A DNA stretch of 64,000 bases from Rhynchopus sp. YZ270_cl-10 (GCA_964035575.1 OZ037875.1:1240001-1304000); one strand, 5' to 3'. Shown: positions 32,836 to 43,506, counted from the first letter of the stretch. Notes: a model not told the origin generated them from the sequence alone. Program-made: numbers and translations.

Positions 32836-33266
32836 GTGGGGGGATCTTGCTAGGGGAAAAAAGCGTTTTTTTTTTTTTTGAGACAACAGCCTTGCAAAGG
32901 TTGTAGAGGAGGAAGTGAAACGTATCTGAGTGTGCCCGATTTTTTTGGTGAGAGCGATGGAAACATGAGAGAACTTATCCGAGAAAAGTTTTTGATTTTT
33001 GTCCCTACACACTCCACAAAAATCCGGTGCGATCAACGAAAAATTACTCTGATTTCGTTTCTTTCTTTATCAGACTAGCCTAAACTCAGATAGCAGCCTG
33101 TATTTTTTTAGTCCACGCGCCTCAATATTGCTGAACAGTATGGTGTAGAAGGGGTCTGTGTGTGCTGTTCAAGTCCAGTTGGAGATTCATAGCCGGCTGT
33201 GTGTGCCAGAGTGAGTATTGATGAATATGACACACAGCAGGTGGCCACCCCCTCACCGCAAACACA
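32836..33266. other. Spacer with J repeat
   Basis: Mostly one dispersed repeat, described separately (32868-33096). The last 170 bp before the next ATG contain no clear feature. Confidence 0.6.
32868..33096 (+). repeat. J repeat, copy 1
   Basis: Begins with a T-run and GAGACAACAGCC, TTGCAAAGGTTGTAGAGGAG, then ACGTATCTGAGTGTGCCCGA, CACTCCACAAAAA and TCCGGTGCGATCAACGAAAA. A second copy with the same order is at 44508-44735, same orientation. Confidence 0.8.
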
Positions 33267-34444
33267 ATGATGGATGTGACCTTTGTGCTGGAAGAGTCAG
33301 GCGCAACTGCGACAGTGGAGGTGCCGTGCGACGCAAACGTTGCAGAGGCGAAGAGGGTTGCGTGCACAGAGTTTGCTGTCTCGCCTGCGTCTGTCGAGGT
33401 GCGTGTTGGCACTGAGGTGGTGGAGGGGACGTGCCGTCTGCAGGACACTGCGATTGGTACAGGGGTGCAGGTCGTGCTTGCCTGTCCTGCCCACGCGGAC
33501 GTGCGGTGCCCAGCTGAATACACCCTTCCGGAGGACACAAGTCTGTTGTTCTGGACACTGTCGCAGTGCGGCAGGCTGGGCGTTGTGGTGTACACAGACA
33601 GCACAAACCGTACGCACTACGTCGTAGGCTTCGACACACAAACATTCGAGACTGAATTCAGGTTCAAATTCTTCATCTACACCTCTGGCACGAAGCCGCT
33701 GTCCACACCCGCCATCTCGCGGTGCACGACACGCCTCTATGTGGCGCAGAGTGCAGGCTACTTGTCCGAGGTTGCGCTACCAAGTGGGGATGTGCTCCGC
33801 CCTATCATCGGACCCTCGGAGGCAGTGCTCACATGCGGCCGTGTGGTTGTGTCGCGGTGCAAAGACAGTGTCTCAGTATATGATGAAGACCTGACGTTGC
33901 TCCGCTCTCTCGCACACACAGGGTGCTCCAATATGGCAGCGTCGACCTGCGGCAAGTGATGACATCTTCTTGTCCTTACGAAGTGCACAACCTGCGTCTG
34001 TGGGATGTCGACACAGGGCTTGCTGTGGCATGTGTGTCGGATGAATTCTCAAGTCTCGAGCACTCTTTGACGCTCTTTCCACCTGCTGGAGTCTTTTGTG
34101 TCGGTGGAAGGTATGGTGTCGAACCAAACGTGTATAGTTGGAGCGGCGAAGACCTAGGTCCGTTTTTATGGCTTTCAGATAGAAGTAAAGTACTTGGCAT
34201 GCAGTTCACCCCGTGTGGGGAGTACATTGTGGTTTTGGTTATCAACTACAGCCATTGTGACGCCCAGCTGTTTCAGTACACGAAGGAGTGGTCGTTCGTG
34301 CACAAGATACCTGGCTTCTGTAACGAGGAACACAATACCCCATTTATGATATCACCGTGTTCGCGTGTGATCATTTTTCAGTCGCCCAAAAACAAGATTG
34401 TGTCAAGACCTTTGTACCCCTTCACGGACGCATCTTTGTTTTAA
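33267..34444 (+). pseudogene. Ubiquitin-like/beta-propeller protein, paralogue 2 (frameshifted)
   Basis: Aligns along its length with paralogue 1. The first ~212 bp (the ubiquitin-like domain) differ from 31708-31919 at only about four positions, while the propeller part is far more diverged. Frame 1 ends at 33957-33959. The rest continues in another frame from about 33950 to the TAA at 34442-34444, with blade words LRLWDVDTG and CGEYIVVLV. Compared with paralogue 1, GGCAAG is followed by a 4-bp deletion (CGGG missing), which causes the shift. Both parts are otherwise open, so inactivation is recent, or it is an allele or sequence error. A truncated 230-residue protein is also possible. Confidence 0.75.
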
Positions 34445-35204
34445 CATCGAGTTTGTGCCCAACCCCACCCCCCTTTTGTTGTCCCAACCCCACCCCACAA
34501 TAGCCCCGGCTCCTTCTGATGAGCGCGGTCGACGGGGCTGAATCCTGGTCAAGGAGCAGACCGCCAAAACCAGAAATTAACTCTTTTACCCCTCCCTTTT
34601 TTTCTTGTTTCCACAAAGGAGCGTTAGCCAAAAGAGACAGAAGATAGTAAGTCTAGATACTCAGCAAAGTTTAAAGCAATCTTGCTTGTCCTTATCTTTT
34701 GCAGTTAATATCAAACTAAAATGCTTTTTTCGGCAAAAAAAAACGAAAGCCAAAGCAAAACAGAGAGAACCAACCAATTTTTTATTTAACAAACGATTTA
34801 TCGACCCCTTCACGGAGTGACGTTTTGCTTAATAGGGGTAAGGAGGGGATCAGCCATGCATTTTACACTATGCCTGCAAAGGGTTCTTGTTACGTTGTTG
34901 GGGGGTTTTTTTTGGTGACGAAGTGTGAGGGGCTTATGAGGCTCGTCTTGCCAACGCTTCTCTTTGTTACGATGTGACACAGAGAGACGGCTTTCGTCTA
35001 CCTACCTTGTGGTTCTGGCCTTGGTTCTTATCGTTTCTTTTTCAACAAAAAAGCACCCCTCTCCCTCCAGGCCTCAGCCTAATGGGGTGATATTACTAGT
35101 AATATCTAAGATATGATCTCCTAGCCCCCACTTACCTTTTGGTCTTCCCCTCACCCCTTTTATCAACACCTTTCAACACCCACCCAAGGTTAGTACAGGA
35201 CATT
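34445..35204. other. Intergenic region upstream of the membrane pseudo-cyclase
   Basis: Holds a diverged stem-loop repeat (34914), CCCCACCCC-rich DNA just after the previous stop, and an ATATTACTAGTAATAT palindrome (35089-35104). Just before the next gene, TTAGTACAG at 35190-35198 is an acceptor-like site six bases from the ATG. Confidence 0.5.
34914..34948 (+). repeat. Stem-loop repeat, copy 14 (diverged)
   Basis: GGTGACGAAG, loop TGTGAGGGG, CTTATGAGGCTCGTC. The inner stem is weakened and the TTATAAAC word is lost. Confidence 0.45.
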
Positions 35205-36905
35205 ATGATGCCAAGAGGCGTCAGAGCTTGGTATGAGCGGGTTGTCACACTAGACGGCCGTTTGAGTGGCCGGCAGCGTCGTGAGCGCGAGCTTCTTCTG
35301 TTCGTCGTCGCTGCGATCTGTGTGTTCGCGCTGCTGAACCTTGCGTGTCTGCGCGACAAAGGCGAGCGCATTGTTGTCATCGCTGACCTTGCCTTTCTTG
35401 TCACCACCTCTTTCACGATTCTGGCAGCGGGGTGCTGTGGGTACCACTTCCGCAAAAGCACCATTTCATGGTACATCCTACTGCTAGTTGCCTCTCTCTG
35501 TATCGGTGACCTCCACGCACGTCCACAAGGCGACGATAGCAACTGGCCGATCTTCATCATCATCATCGACCTCATCCTCGTCCTCCGCCTCAGCGAGCGT
35601 CTTGCCACCTGCGTAGTCTCCTTCGTCGTTCTGTGGGTCCTCCTCATGGCCTCAGAGAGCTCCTTTCGTATGGGAATTTTCGACCTCCCTACAACAACAT
35701 CGCAGGACTACCGAAAAGAACGTCACGCAAATAGGTATTCATGTACAGAAGATTTGCCGTGTACCAGAGACGACGCTTTTGTGTATTCGATGGCACCATT
35801 ATTCGTATTTTTGGCAGATTTTGTGGTAACCAGAGGGTTTTCTCGGCAGGTTGCGAAGGAAGAAGCAGCAATGCGAAGATCTATTGATACTGTGCAGAGG
35901 ATAGCTGATTTGCTGGCAGGATATGACGTCGACGCTGTCGCATCGATGTTGGATGAAACCCAAAACGACATCCCAGAAGGCATTCACGCCACGCTCTGCA
36001 GAATGGAAGCGAACCTCCGGGTGTACCGCCCCTACCTCCCGATGTCCTGCGTACCCGGGTTGGTCCGAGACGTCGTCCCAACCAGCGACACCTCATCTCA
36101 TCGCGTAACCGATACTTCTCTTGGTTCTGCCACATTGTCTGCACCTCCCACCGCTCTCCCTCTGGTGAAGGTCTCCGCAACGATTTTGGTCGCAAATATT
36201 AAGTCCACACTATCACAGCTTGAGGACGATTCACGCTCTTTCTCGACCCTTTTTGGTACCACTCTTGACGCAGTGATAGGCCATGTTACTTCCAACCGAG
36301 GGGTAGTAGATTTGTTTGTAGGCGACCGCATGCTTTGCGCCTTCAACGCCGCCAGACCTTGCGTAACACACAGCCGCGCTGCAGGCTTCACTGCTTTAGA
36401 CCTCCTTGAGGTTCTCCCCCACACAATAAACATAGGGATCTCCTCAGGTAAAGTCCTTTGTGGTGATATGGGGTGCACAGCAATGCGGCGATTCGGCTTG
36501 CTTGGAAGGGTTCCGCTGCGAGCCTGCAGCCTGGAGAGAGCAGGGAGGGCCATGGGGGTGGATCTGGTATGTTGTGAAGGGCTGGAAGGGGTGGGCCACG
36601 AAATGCGGTTGATTCCTCGCTTGCTGGTCATAGTGAAGGCGGGGAAGTGGGGGGGGTTGAGCTGTACCGAACAAAGGATGTATCATCTCGTCGGGAGTAC
36701 ACGGAACACCCCTGCAGAGGAATGGCTGTACGAGTTGGACCGGCTTCAGCAGAAGTGGGGTGGCTACAACGAGGCGGTGCTGGAATTTCTGAACGGAGGG
36801 GGGTACGAGGCTGCCTTCGCTGCAGCGGAAGGGACCTCAAGCGAGCTAGGCGATGAAATCTCGGCCCTCAAAGGGAAGAGTCTAGCTCTAACTGTCCATA
36901 TGTGA
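35205..36905 (+). CDS. Six-helix membrane protein with degenerate class III cyclase domain
   Basis: Single exon, 566 residues. Six hydrophobic helices lie at about 31-49, 56-79, 88-102, 114-128, 133-150 and 191-208, with a short loop carrying Cys180 and Cys186 before the last. A helical linker ends in RPYLPMSCVPG (275-285), a motif found ahead of cyclase-like domains in many protist proteins. The cyclase-like domain follows (about 322-470). The first metal-binding Asp is replaced (ILVANIKS, Asn331), the second is kept (VGDRML, Asp374), and the catalytic Asn-x3-Arg is lost (PLRACSLER). It is therefore probably a pseudo-cyclase or regulatory partner, perhaps of the soluble tandem cyclase 3.6 kb upstream; that pairing is inference. 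Start ATGATG at 35205, preceded by TACAG. Confidence 0.82.
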   Translation: MMPRGVRAWYERVVTLDGRLSGRQRRERELLLFVVAAICVFALLNLACLRDKGERIVVIADLAFLVTTSFTILAAGCCGYHFRKSTISWYILLLVASLCIGDLHARPQGDDSNWPIFIIIIDLILVLRLSERLATCVVSFVVLWVLLMASESSFRMGIFDLPTTTSQDYRKERHANRYSCTEDLPCTRDDAFVYSMAPLFVFLADFVVTRGFSRQVAKEEAAMRRSIDTVQRIADLLAGYDVDAVASMLDETQNDIPEGIHATLCRMEANLRVYRPYLPMSCVPGLVRDVVPTSDTSSHRVTDTSLGSATLSAPPTALPLVKVSATILVANIKSTLSQLEDDSRSFSTLFGTTLDAVIGHVTSNRGVVDLFVGDRMLCAFNAARPCVTHSRAAGFTALDLLEVLPHTINIGISSGKVLCGDMGCTAMRRFGLLGRVPLRACSLERAGRAMGVDLVCCEGLEGVGHEMRLIPRLLVIVKAGKWGGLSCTEQRMYHLVGSTRNTPAEEWLYELDRLQQKWGGYNEAVLEFLNGGGYEAAFAAAEGTSSELGDEISALKGKSLALTVHM

Positions 36906-37150
36906 AGAATTTGAATGCGAGAGGGTATTAAAAGAATGTAAATTGAGGCATGTTCAAGCGGACACAGAAGTGAGGTTATACCCTAGTTTTTTTTTTTTTG
37001 GGTTAAATCCGGTGGTACCCATTTTCCTAGTACCCATTTTCGTTAATACCCATTTTTCAAAAGTGGGTACTAACGAAAATAAAAAGTGGGTATTAAAGAA
37101 AAGAAAAAATGGGTATTATCGAAAATATTTTGGGTACCTGGGTACTGGGT

Positions 37151-37428
37151 ACCCAGGTACCCAGATACCCAGATACCCAGATACCCAGATACCCAGATAC
37201 CCAGATACCCAGATACCCAGATACCCAGATACCCAGATACCCAGATACCCAGATACCCAGATACCCAGATACCCAGATACCCAGATACCCAGATACCCAG
37301 ATACCCAGATACCCAGATACCCAGATACCCAGATACCCAGATACCCAGATACCCAGATACCCAGATACCCAGATACCCAGATACCCAGATACCCAGATAC
37401 CCAGATACCCAGATACCCAGATACCCAG
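37151..37428. repeat. (ACCCAGAT)n array, about 35 units
   Basis: Octamer array, 278 bp, first and last units ACCCAGGT. No interrupting variants inside. Two of three frames on each strand are open by unit composition. Confidence 0.95.
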
Positions 37429-39070
37429 GTCCAGGTCCAGGTACCCAGGAACAGGAAAAAAGTCGTGAAAGAGCAACCACAGCTCCACATGACAAACACA
37501 AAAGTGTCCAGTCACGTGGGGCATTCATGCACTGAGGAGATAATGTTCCAACAATTTACAAGAAAGATTACTTAACCTACTGCTGGAAATTGCCAGGTCG
37601 TAGTAACACACAAAGTGTGCCTCCGTTCGGGAATACCGGATATTCTAGAGACCAAAAAGGCCTCAAGAATATCTTCCGGTAGTCAAGGTAGAACCGAGTG
37701 AACGGCCCAAGACCCCCGTGGAGAAGTTAAATGTTGTAATGCTATCAAGTAGAAACTGCGACCACTGTCTTACCCTCCTCAATGCATGGTGGTTGATGTC
37801 TTCCACAACAAATTTCCTGTACCCAGGTACCCAGGTACCCAGACCCGCGCAGTACCACGTCGCAGTACTACGAAAAATTTACCACCAGACCCTGTCTTCG
37901 TGCACCTTAAGTACAACGCCGCAGACAGGCCAAACATGCGTTGGACTCAGAGGAATGCCCGCTGTGCAGGTATCATGAGAACCAACTCCCAGCAACAAGG
38001 GGCGCCTTTTGGCGGGCGTTGTTGAGGGTGTTTGGGGTGCAAAGTTTTCCACAATTTTGATGCGCGGGTACAGAAGTGTTGTCTTGTTCTTTCATCTCTA
38101 GGAATGTAAATGTCAATCGCGTTTAACTACCACTAGGGCTTGTTCAGTGAACCCACAAGGGGTCGAAGGGGGTTGGTTATCCCATATCTATCAAAGGTTG
38201 TGTCGACCAGGCGAAACCACTATGTTACGCTGTACGTTGTTAAATCCGAAGAAATAACACTTTAGCAGCCGCAGGAAGTTTGCTAAAAAGAGTGCCTCAC
38301 GCTACACAAACCACCACCCGCGATTGACTTAGATGTTATAACAAAGAGAATTCAGAACAAAACAACACCCTGCCCCATACACACTAAATTGTCATGCTTC
38401 AAGAGCATGCCTGGGCCAAAATTACTATGACGAAAAGGCAACAAGACCACCCACAAGGGGTGTGAATTGTGCACTGGTTTTCTGGGGGAACAAACAATAT
38501 TTTCTTGTGTCTAGTCCTCCGTGAGCAGAGGACAGACTTTCCGGAAGATTTCCAAAGTCGAATTTCTTGCACTAGCTATGCTCCCTGGGTTAATGGCTAT
38601 AGCAGTGACTGACAAAGTGTTCCCACCCCCTTTTCACCGTAGATATTCCCGAGATTGATGCCGGTGAACGCCCTTTGAATTTTGAGTTCCTGAATGTCGG
38701 AGAGCGGCGAAGGTTCAATATGTTCGCAATATAAATGTCCAATATGTTCGCTCGTTCTGCGCAGTTGGTTCTCGATGTTGCACTCGCGATACCTGTTTAA
38801 AAGTGAAGTTGTGAGTGGTGGGGAAATTAAAGAAGGTGACTTCTTAAAAAAATAAGTGCATCATAGTAACTGCAAATGAGAGAATGACGAGGAGGGACGA
38901 TGGGGAGTGAGAGGTGGAGTGAAAGTGAACATTGAAATCATTTGAGTAAAAAGGTGGGTATGTAGGTTGTTGAATATTCACCAGTAAACATATTTACATA
39001 CCTTGTCTTGCGCCTTCGCTGCTGTCAAGGTGCCTTCTCTGGGTGCCCAGTACCCAGTGTACCTGGGTCA

Positions 39071-39203
39071 GTACCCAGTACCCAGTACCCAGTACCCAGT
39101 ACCCAGTACCCAGTACCCAGTACCCAGTACCCAGTACCCAGTACCCAGTACCCAGTACCCAGTACCCAGTACCCAGTACCCAGTACCCAGTACCCAGTAC
39201 CCA
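39071..39203. repeat. (GTACCCA)n array, 19 units
   Basis: Heptamer array of 133 bp abutting the right inverted repeat. It differs from the left array by one base per unit (ACCCAGT versus ACCCAGAT). Confidence 0.95.
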
Positions 39204-39621
39204 AAATATTTTCGATAATACCCATTTTTTCTTTTCTTTAATACCCACTTTTTATTTTCGTTAGTACCCACTTTTGAAAATGGGTATTAACGAAAATGGG
39301 TACTAGGAAAATGGGTATTAAAGAGAAAAACCCTTTTTTTTTTTTGGGGAAGTTATTCAAAAAAAGGTGAGTGTCGATACAGCAAAAATATCCCCTCTCT
39401 GCCACTATTAAGGATCTAAAAAAGCTAAACAAACACAAAACACAAAATAGCAAAAACAAAGAGTACAAAACATAACAAAAAACATTTTCAAACTCCCCTC
39501 TCTGCCACGGCAGAGAGAACTCATCTCTTTTTTCTTGATGGGGGAAAATGACTGTGTACCTGCTTTACAGTTTCCCTGTAGCTTTCCTATGCAACACTCC
39601 GGGGGGTTCGATAACCCCGCG

Positions 39622-39682
39622 GAGTGTCAGTTTTTTTTGCGTCCCAGAGGCGTTTTGCACTATCAACTTCACTTTCTTTGTT
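39622..39682 (+). repeat. M module (TTTGCACTATCAACTTC)
   Basis: GTGTCAG, T-run, GCGTCCCAGAGGCGTTTTGC, ACTATCAACTTCACTTTC. The same order occurs near 2521, 2985, 3080, 5390, 5690 and 6630, always + strand. Confidence 0.6.
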
Positions 39683-39818
39683 ACCAACTTTTTTTTGTTC
39701 ACCCCCCTCCCACCTCTGAGAACTCTGTTCTGTTTGTGTAGCTTTTCGTGAGGCTCCATTCGTAAAAAAGAGGAAGGCGAGGGGGGGGGGTGTGTTTTTA
39801 TCATCTCATTTTATTTTC

Positions 39819-39874
39819 ACGGATGGTTATATAGGTGCATGCATACGGGCAGTGCCTGCATCAATAACTACCAT
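39819..39874 (+). repeat. B repeat, copy 5
   Basis: ACGGATGGTTATATAGG, ACGGGCAGTGCCTGCATC, AATAACTACCATC. The 5' half is diverged. Confidence 0.55.
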
Positions 39875-39946
39875 CTAGTTTCAGCTTTTTATGCAAATCA
39901 GAAGGTGGGAGACGTTCATCTGTTCATATTTATTCAAGCTTTATTT

Positions 39947-39998
39947 TGAAAACTTGGTTGTATTCGTGTATACACCCGAGTATGTGCTCCACTTTTCT
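39947..39998 (-). repeat. I repeat, copy 2
   Basis: Reverse complement of the 26204 copy: GAAAACTTGGTTGTATTCGT, ATACACCCGAG, GTGCTCCACT. Confidence 0.7.
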
Positions 39999-40326
39999 AC
40001 ATCTATGTGATTCCGGCGTCGCTCCACGCAAAAAAGGAAGATCGCGTGTCATATTAATCAGACTCTCCACCCAACTTCTGCAAGTTCACAAACGTTTGTT
40101 TTTTTTCTTATTCTTATTCTTCTTTTTGATTTTCTTTTTGTGGGATCATTTTTGAAAATATTTTTTTCACAATAAAAGCAAAAGAGAGGATGTATCTGAA
40201 TAGAAACGTCCTTTTGTACTTTCTCTTCTTTTGATTTTTGAAAGTAAAAACTAATTTCTTTTGCATTTTTTTTTTGTTTGCTGTGCGGGTCACCCTCATA
40301 GTTTAAAGCTTTTTTATTTTGGTTTT

Positions 40327-41384
40327 TGAGGTGATCCAGCGCACACTTTTCCACACTTTTTCACACCGTGAAAACATGTGAAAATAAGTGAAAACGTGTG
40401 AAACCAAGGTGAAAATGTGTGAAATCAAGTGAAAACATGTGAAACCAAGTGAAAATATGTGAAACCATGTGAAAACATGTGAAACCAAGTGAAAATGTGT
40501 GAAACCAAGTGAAAATATGTGAAACCATGTGAAAATATGTGGGTCGATTTCAAAACCCCCCCCCCCCCCCAAAAGTTCTTTTTTGTCTTTTTCATGATAT
40601 AGGCAGTTTTTTTGCAGTCTGAGGTCCGGAACCGCCCCAAAAACGATTTTCTGGGAGGTTTTGGGAGGTTTTGGGGCGAAATGGACCTTTTTTGACCATT
40701 TTTATGGTATTTTTAGGCTGTTTTTGGCCCTTCTTCTTACACAGCCTATTGGGGGTCAAAATAGCTATTTTTGACCAAAAAACACAATTTATTTGACGCC
40801 AGGAGGCCTCCGTTGGCCCAAATATATCCCAAAAATGGGCTGTGAGCCCAATCCGACCTGTTTTGGGCACATTTGGCACTTTTCTTGGTGCTTATTTGAT
40901 GTTTTTTGGTCAAAAATAGCTATTTTGACCCCCAATAGGCTGTGTAAGAAGAAGGGCCAAAAACAGCCTAAAAATACCATAAAAATGGTCAAAAAAGGTC
41001 CATTTCGCCCCAAAACCTCCCAGAAAATCGTTTTTGGGGCGGTTCCGGACCTCAGACTGCAAAAAAACTGCCTATATCATGAAAAAGACAAAAAAGAACT
41101 TTTGGGGGGGGGGGGGGGTTTTGAAATCGACCCATGTGAAACCATGTGAAGCCATGTGAAAACATGTGAAACCAAGTGAAAATGTGTGAAACCATGTGAA
41201 AACACCAAGTTTTTTTTCTGGAGGAATCCACTCAGAGTGCGTGAAGCAGTTTTTTTTTCACTTTCGTACACACTTTTTCACACCGTGAAAACATGTGAAA
41301 ATAAGTGAAAACGTGTGAAACCAAGGTGAAAATGTGTGAAACCAAGTGAAAATGTGTGAAAAAGCGTGAGACTGGATCACCTCA
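40327..41384. mobile_element. Element with TGAGGTGATCCAG ends and GTGAAAC arrays
   Basis: Short inverted ends TGAGGTGATCCAG (40327-40339) and its complement (41372-41384). Next to both ends, in direct orientation, are irregular tandem GTGAAAAC/GTGAAACC units; the blocks at 40352 and 41270 share about 70 bp. Another element (40541-41133) is inserted in the middle. Confidence 0.6.
40541..41133. mobile_element. 593-bp foldback element, nested
   Basis: The two arms (40541-40783 and 40897-41133) are near-perfect inverted repeats of about 240 bp, starting GGGTCGATTTC and ending GAAATCGACCC. The left arm has one extra copy of a GGAGGTTTT-type unit. The 113-bp loop is noncoding. ATGT flanks both ends (40537-40540 and 41134-41137), a likely 4-bp target duplication in the GTGAAACCATGT array. 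The transcript would form a very long hairpin. Confidence 0.8.
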
Positions 41385-41617
41385 GTTTTTTTTTTTTTTT
41401 GCTCAGGGACCAGGGCCTTCAACGTGTCGAAGTTAAGCCTTAACTTCGACAACTTTTTTATTTTGGTTTTTTTTTTTGTCGAAGTTCGACAAATCTAAAA
41501 AAAATATGGGATTTTGGCAAAATCCTTTATCTCTGACCGAGTTGCAGGGTAGTCCACGGGAGAAACTCGGTTCAGGGTTTTAACTTTAACATTCTCCTGT
41601 GATCCACTGTGACCATT

Positions 41618-41810
41618 TGGACAGAGCTCGTAGAACCCAACGAGGAGCCACGCACCACCTGGCGAGCCAGGCAAAAGTAGCGTACCGTGCGCCTGCGGCG
41701 CAAGCAGGCATCCTACCCTTCCCATGACATAGTTTGGCTGTAAATAAAGCGCCATGGTATGCGCAATATTTGAAATGTTGCGTACCGTGGCTTCGCCAGG
41801 GACCTTTGTT
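41618..41810 (+). repeat. G repeat, copy 2
   Basis: Same order as 28548-28745 from AGCTCGTAGAACCCAA to TTGCGTACCGTGGCTTCGCC, with small indels in the middle. Confidence 0.8.
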
Positions 41811-42380
41811 GTTATAAATGTACTGAGCTTACTGATAAGACAGGTGTGATACCCACTACGGCTTGTGGGTCACCAATGGCTACAAAGCTACCAATGCTGC
41901 TTGTGTTGAAATACACGTGTGTGGGACAGGCGGAGTTTTTTTGGCTGACCGAGTTTTCAAAAATGACCAAAACCTATATAAACCCCCTGAGAGCTTCTCC
42001 CTGTGGTTTGCTGCACCTGCGCGCGCGAAGCGCGCGCGGGCTCGGGGAGGTCATTTTTTTTTTTTTTTTCACTTCGACAAAACTGTGGACAGACTTGTCG
42101 ATGGTTGAAGGCCCTGTCAGGGACCAAATACCACGCAAACACCCACCCATTGTGTTTGCGTGTTTTTGGTGTGTTCATTTTTTCTTTCTGCTCCTGGAGG
42201 GACTCCTCTCCAGCCTTTCAAAGCTAGTGTTCTCTTGACAAAAAAAAAAGGCAGTATTTGTTTTTGGCTCGAGAGCATCCTTGGGTTGCTTTGCTCTGAT
42301 AGATTTGTCGAGAAGAAAATATGGCCTTATGAAAAAAAGGGAACGTGGTTAGCTCCTTTTTGTATGTTTTCATATTATTA

Positions 42381-42482
42381 CCGTATTCGTACAAATTATC
42401 GGCCGTAAAAGGTCGAACTTCCAGAAAAAATCCTGAAAAAATGGTCGAATATTAGTACGGTCGATAATTTGTACGAATACGA
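42381..42482. mobile_element. MITE with CCGTATTCGTACAAATTAT ends
   Basis: Ends CCGTATTCGTACAAATTAT and ATAATTTGTACGAATACG are inverted. Inside are a second inverted pair, GTAAAAGGTCGAA and its partner. A related copy is at 56617-56697; a half copy lies in intron 5 of the PDZ-like gene near 61980-62005. Confidence 0.7.
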
Positions 42483-42825
42483 TATATCACAATCTGTGTT
42501 TTGCACAATGTTGGCAGCAGAGGTGGTTTTGTTGCGAGAGTTGTGTGACCCGTGCCTGCGAGAGGTGCTGTTTGTTGTTGTTGTTGTTGTTGTTGTGTCC
42601 TATTGAGACGTGTACCTGAGCATTCACGTTTTCTTTTTTTTTTTTATGTTGCTCGTCGCCAGTAATGTATATAGGGGTGGTGGGGGTACAGTAAAGGGGG
42701 AAATATGTGGGAAACCCCCTTTTTTTGGTTTTTCGCGTGGTTGTGTGCAGGGTTTTATATAGCCAGCACCCACCAAAACGGTGGTTTTGTGTGAGGCAGT
42801 CATTGTTTTTGTGTGTGGAAAACTA

Positions 42826-42890
42826 GTGTCCTATCCAGGAATCCAGATTTCAAGATCGGGGTCAGCTTGTTTTTTCGCCCAAAAATTCAG
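42826..42890 (+). repeat. K repeat, copy 1
   Basis: GAATCCAGATTTCAAGAT, GGGGTCAGCTTGTTTT and GCCCA match 45590-45655. Short, same orientation, unknown role. Confidence 0.5.
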
Positions 42891-42926
42891 CACTGCTGAC
42901 AAAGGAAGACATTGGGAGCTGTATTT

Positions 42927-42990
42927 TTTTTTTTTGCGGAGCAAAAAAAATAAGATAAAATGGCGCCGCAGGCGAAAAAAATTCATGGTA
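42927..42990 (-). repeat. GCGCCGCAGGCG hairpin repeat, copy 2
   Basis: Reverse complement of 7000-7072: TTGCGGAGCAAAAAAAATA, ATGGCGCCGCAGGCG, ATGGTACGGTGT. Contains the same GCGCC/GGCGC core as the G repeat. Confidence 0.6.
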
Positions 42991-43259
42991 CGGTGTAAAA
43001 ATCTAGCTTTTTACACCACGAGTCACTCAAAGAACCCCTTTTTGCGGAATACCGACTCGTTTTTTAGGATTCTTGACGACCGTGCTCTTCATGGTGGGGT
43101 CGCGTTGCTCTGGAGTCCCTTCGGGACCCCTCTTAGAGCCCTGTAAGGTAAGGTAAAAATTGCAAAAAATCCCGAAATTCTATAGTTTTTTTTTTTTTTT
43201 TCCGGTTTTTTGTGGGATTTGGTCCCACATACAGATACCTATATACATCACTGCTCGTC

Positions 43260-43408
43260 GCACAGTACGTAAGCAAGAATAATTGCTCTTTGCTTGCAAT
43301 CTTGCTTTTTTTTTGACAAGAAAAAAGGCTGAAAAAAGCAAGATTTTAAGCAAGATTTGATCCTGGGTACAGGAATAAGCAAGATCTGCTCTTGCTTACG
43401 TACTATGC
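43260..43408. mobile_element. 149-bp inverted-repeat element
   Basis: Ends GCACAGTACGTAAGCAAG and CTTGCTTACGTACTATGC (17/18 paired); interior tandem AAGCAAGAT words. Noncoding MITE-like. Confidence 0.65.
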
Positions 43409-43506
43409 TTTAGGTGCCCCCCTCCGACCAAGCAAAAGAAGTCTAACTGTTTTTTTTTTTGAAGCTGTGTGTGCACGCAGAAGAAAAAATAAAAATACAT
43501 ACATCT

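Larger units (their letters stand above)
37016..39317. mobile_element. 2.3-kb element with 121-bp inverted repeats and two subterminal arrays
   Basis: Positions 37016-37137 and 39197-39317 are near-perfect reverse complements (ATACCCATTTT and GTACTAACGAAAAT words). Just inside the left arm is an ACCCAGAT array, and just inside the right arm an ACCCAGT array. The inner ~1.6 kb (37440-39050) is moderate-GC with only short frames. A TTAA touches the right end (39318-39321); on the left TTAA lies 9 bp out, so the target duplication is unresolved. Long terminal repeats plus subterminal arrays resemble foldback elements. Confidence 0.75.

Noticed and set aside
37070-37535. Pro/Tyr/Asp and Trp/Val/Ser repeat proteins
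   Set aside because: Pure translation of the ACCCAGAT array and its flanks.
37718-38025. Transposase fragment inside the 37-39 kb element
   Set aside because: Short frames such as DPVFVHLKYNAADRPNMRW look protein-like but lack any recognisable catalytic motif and are interrupted by the array word; not enough to call.
39600-39620. tRNA T-arm-like word GGTTCGATAACCCC
   Set aside because: No cloverleaf, acceptor stem or A box could be found around it; it is part of a dispersed repeat.
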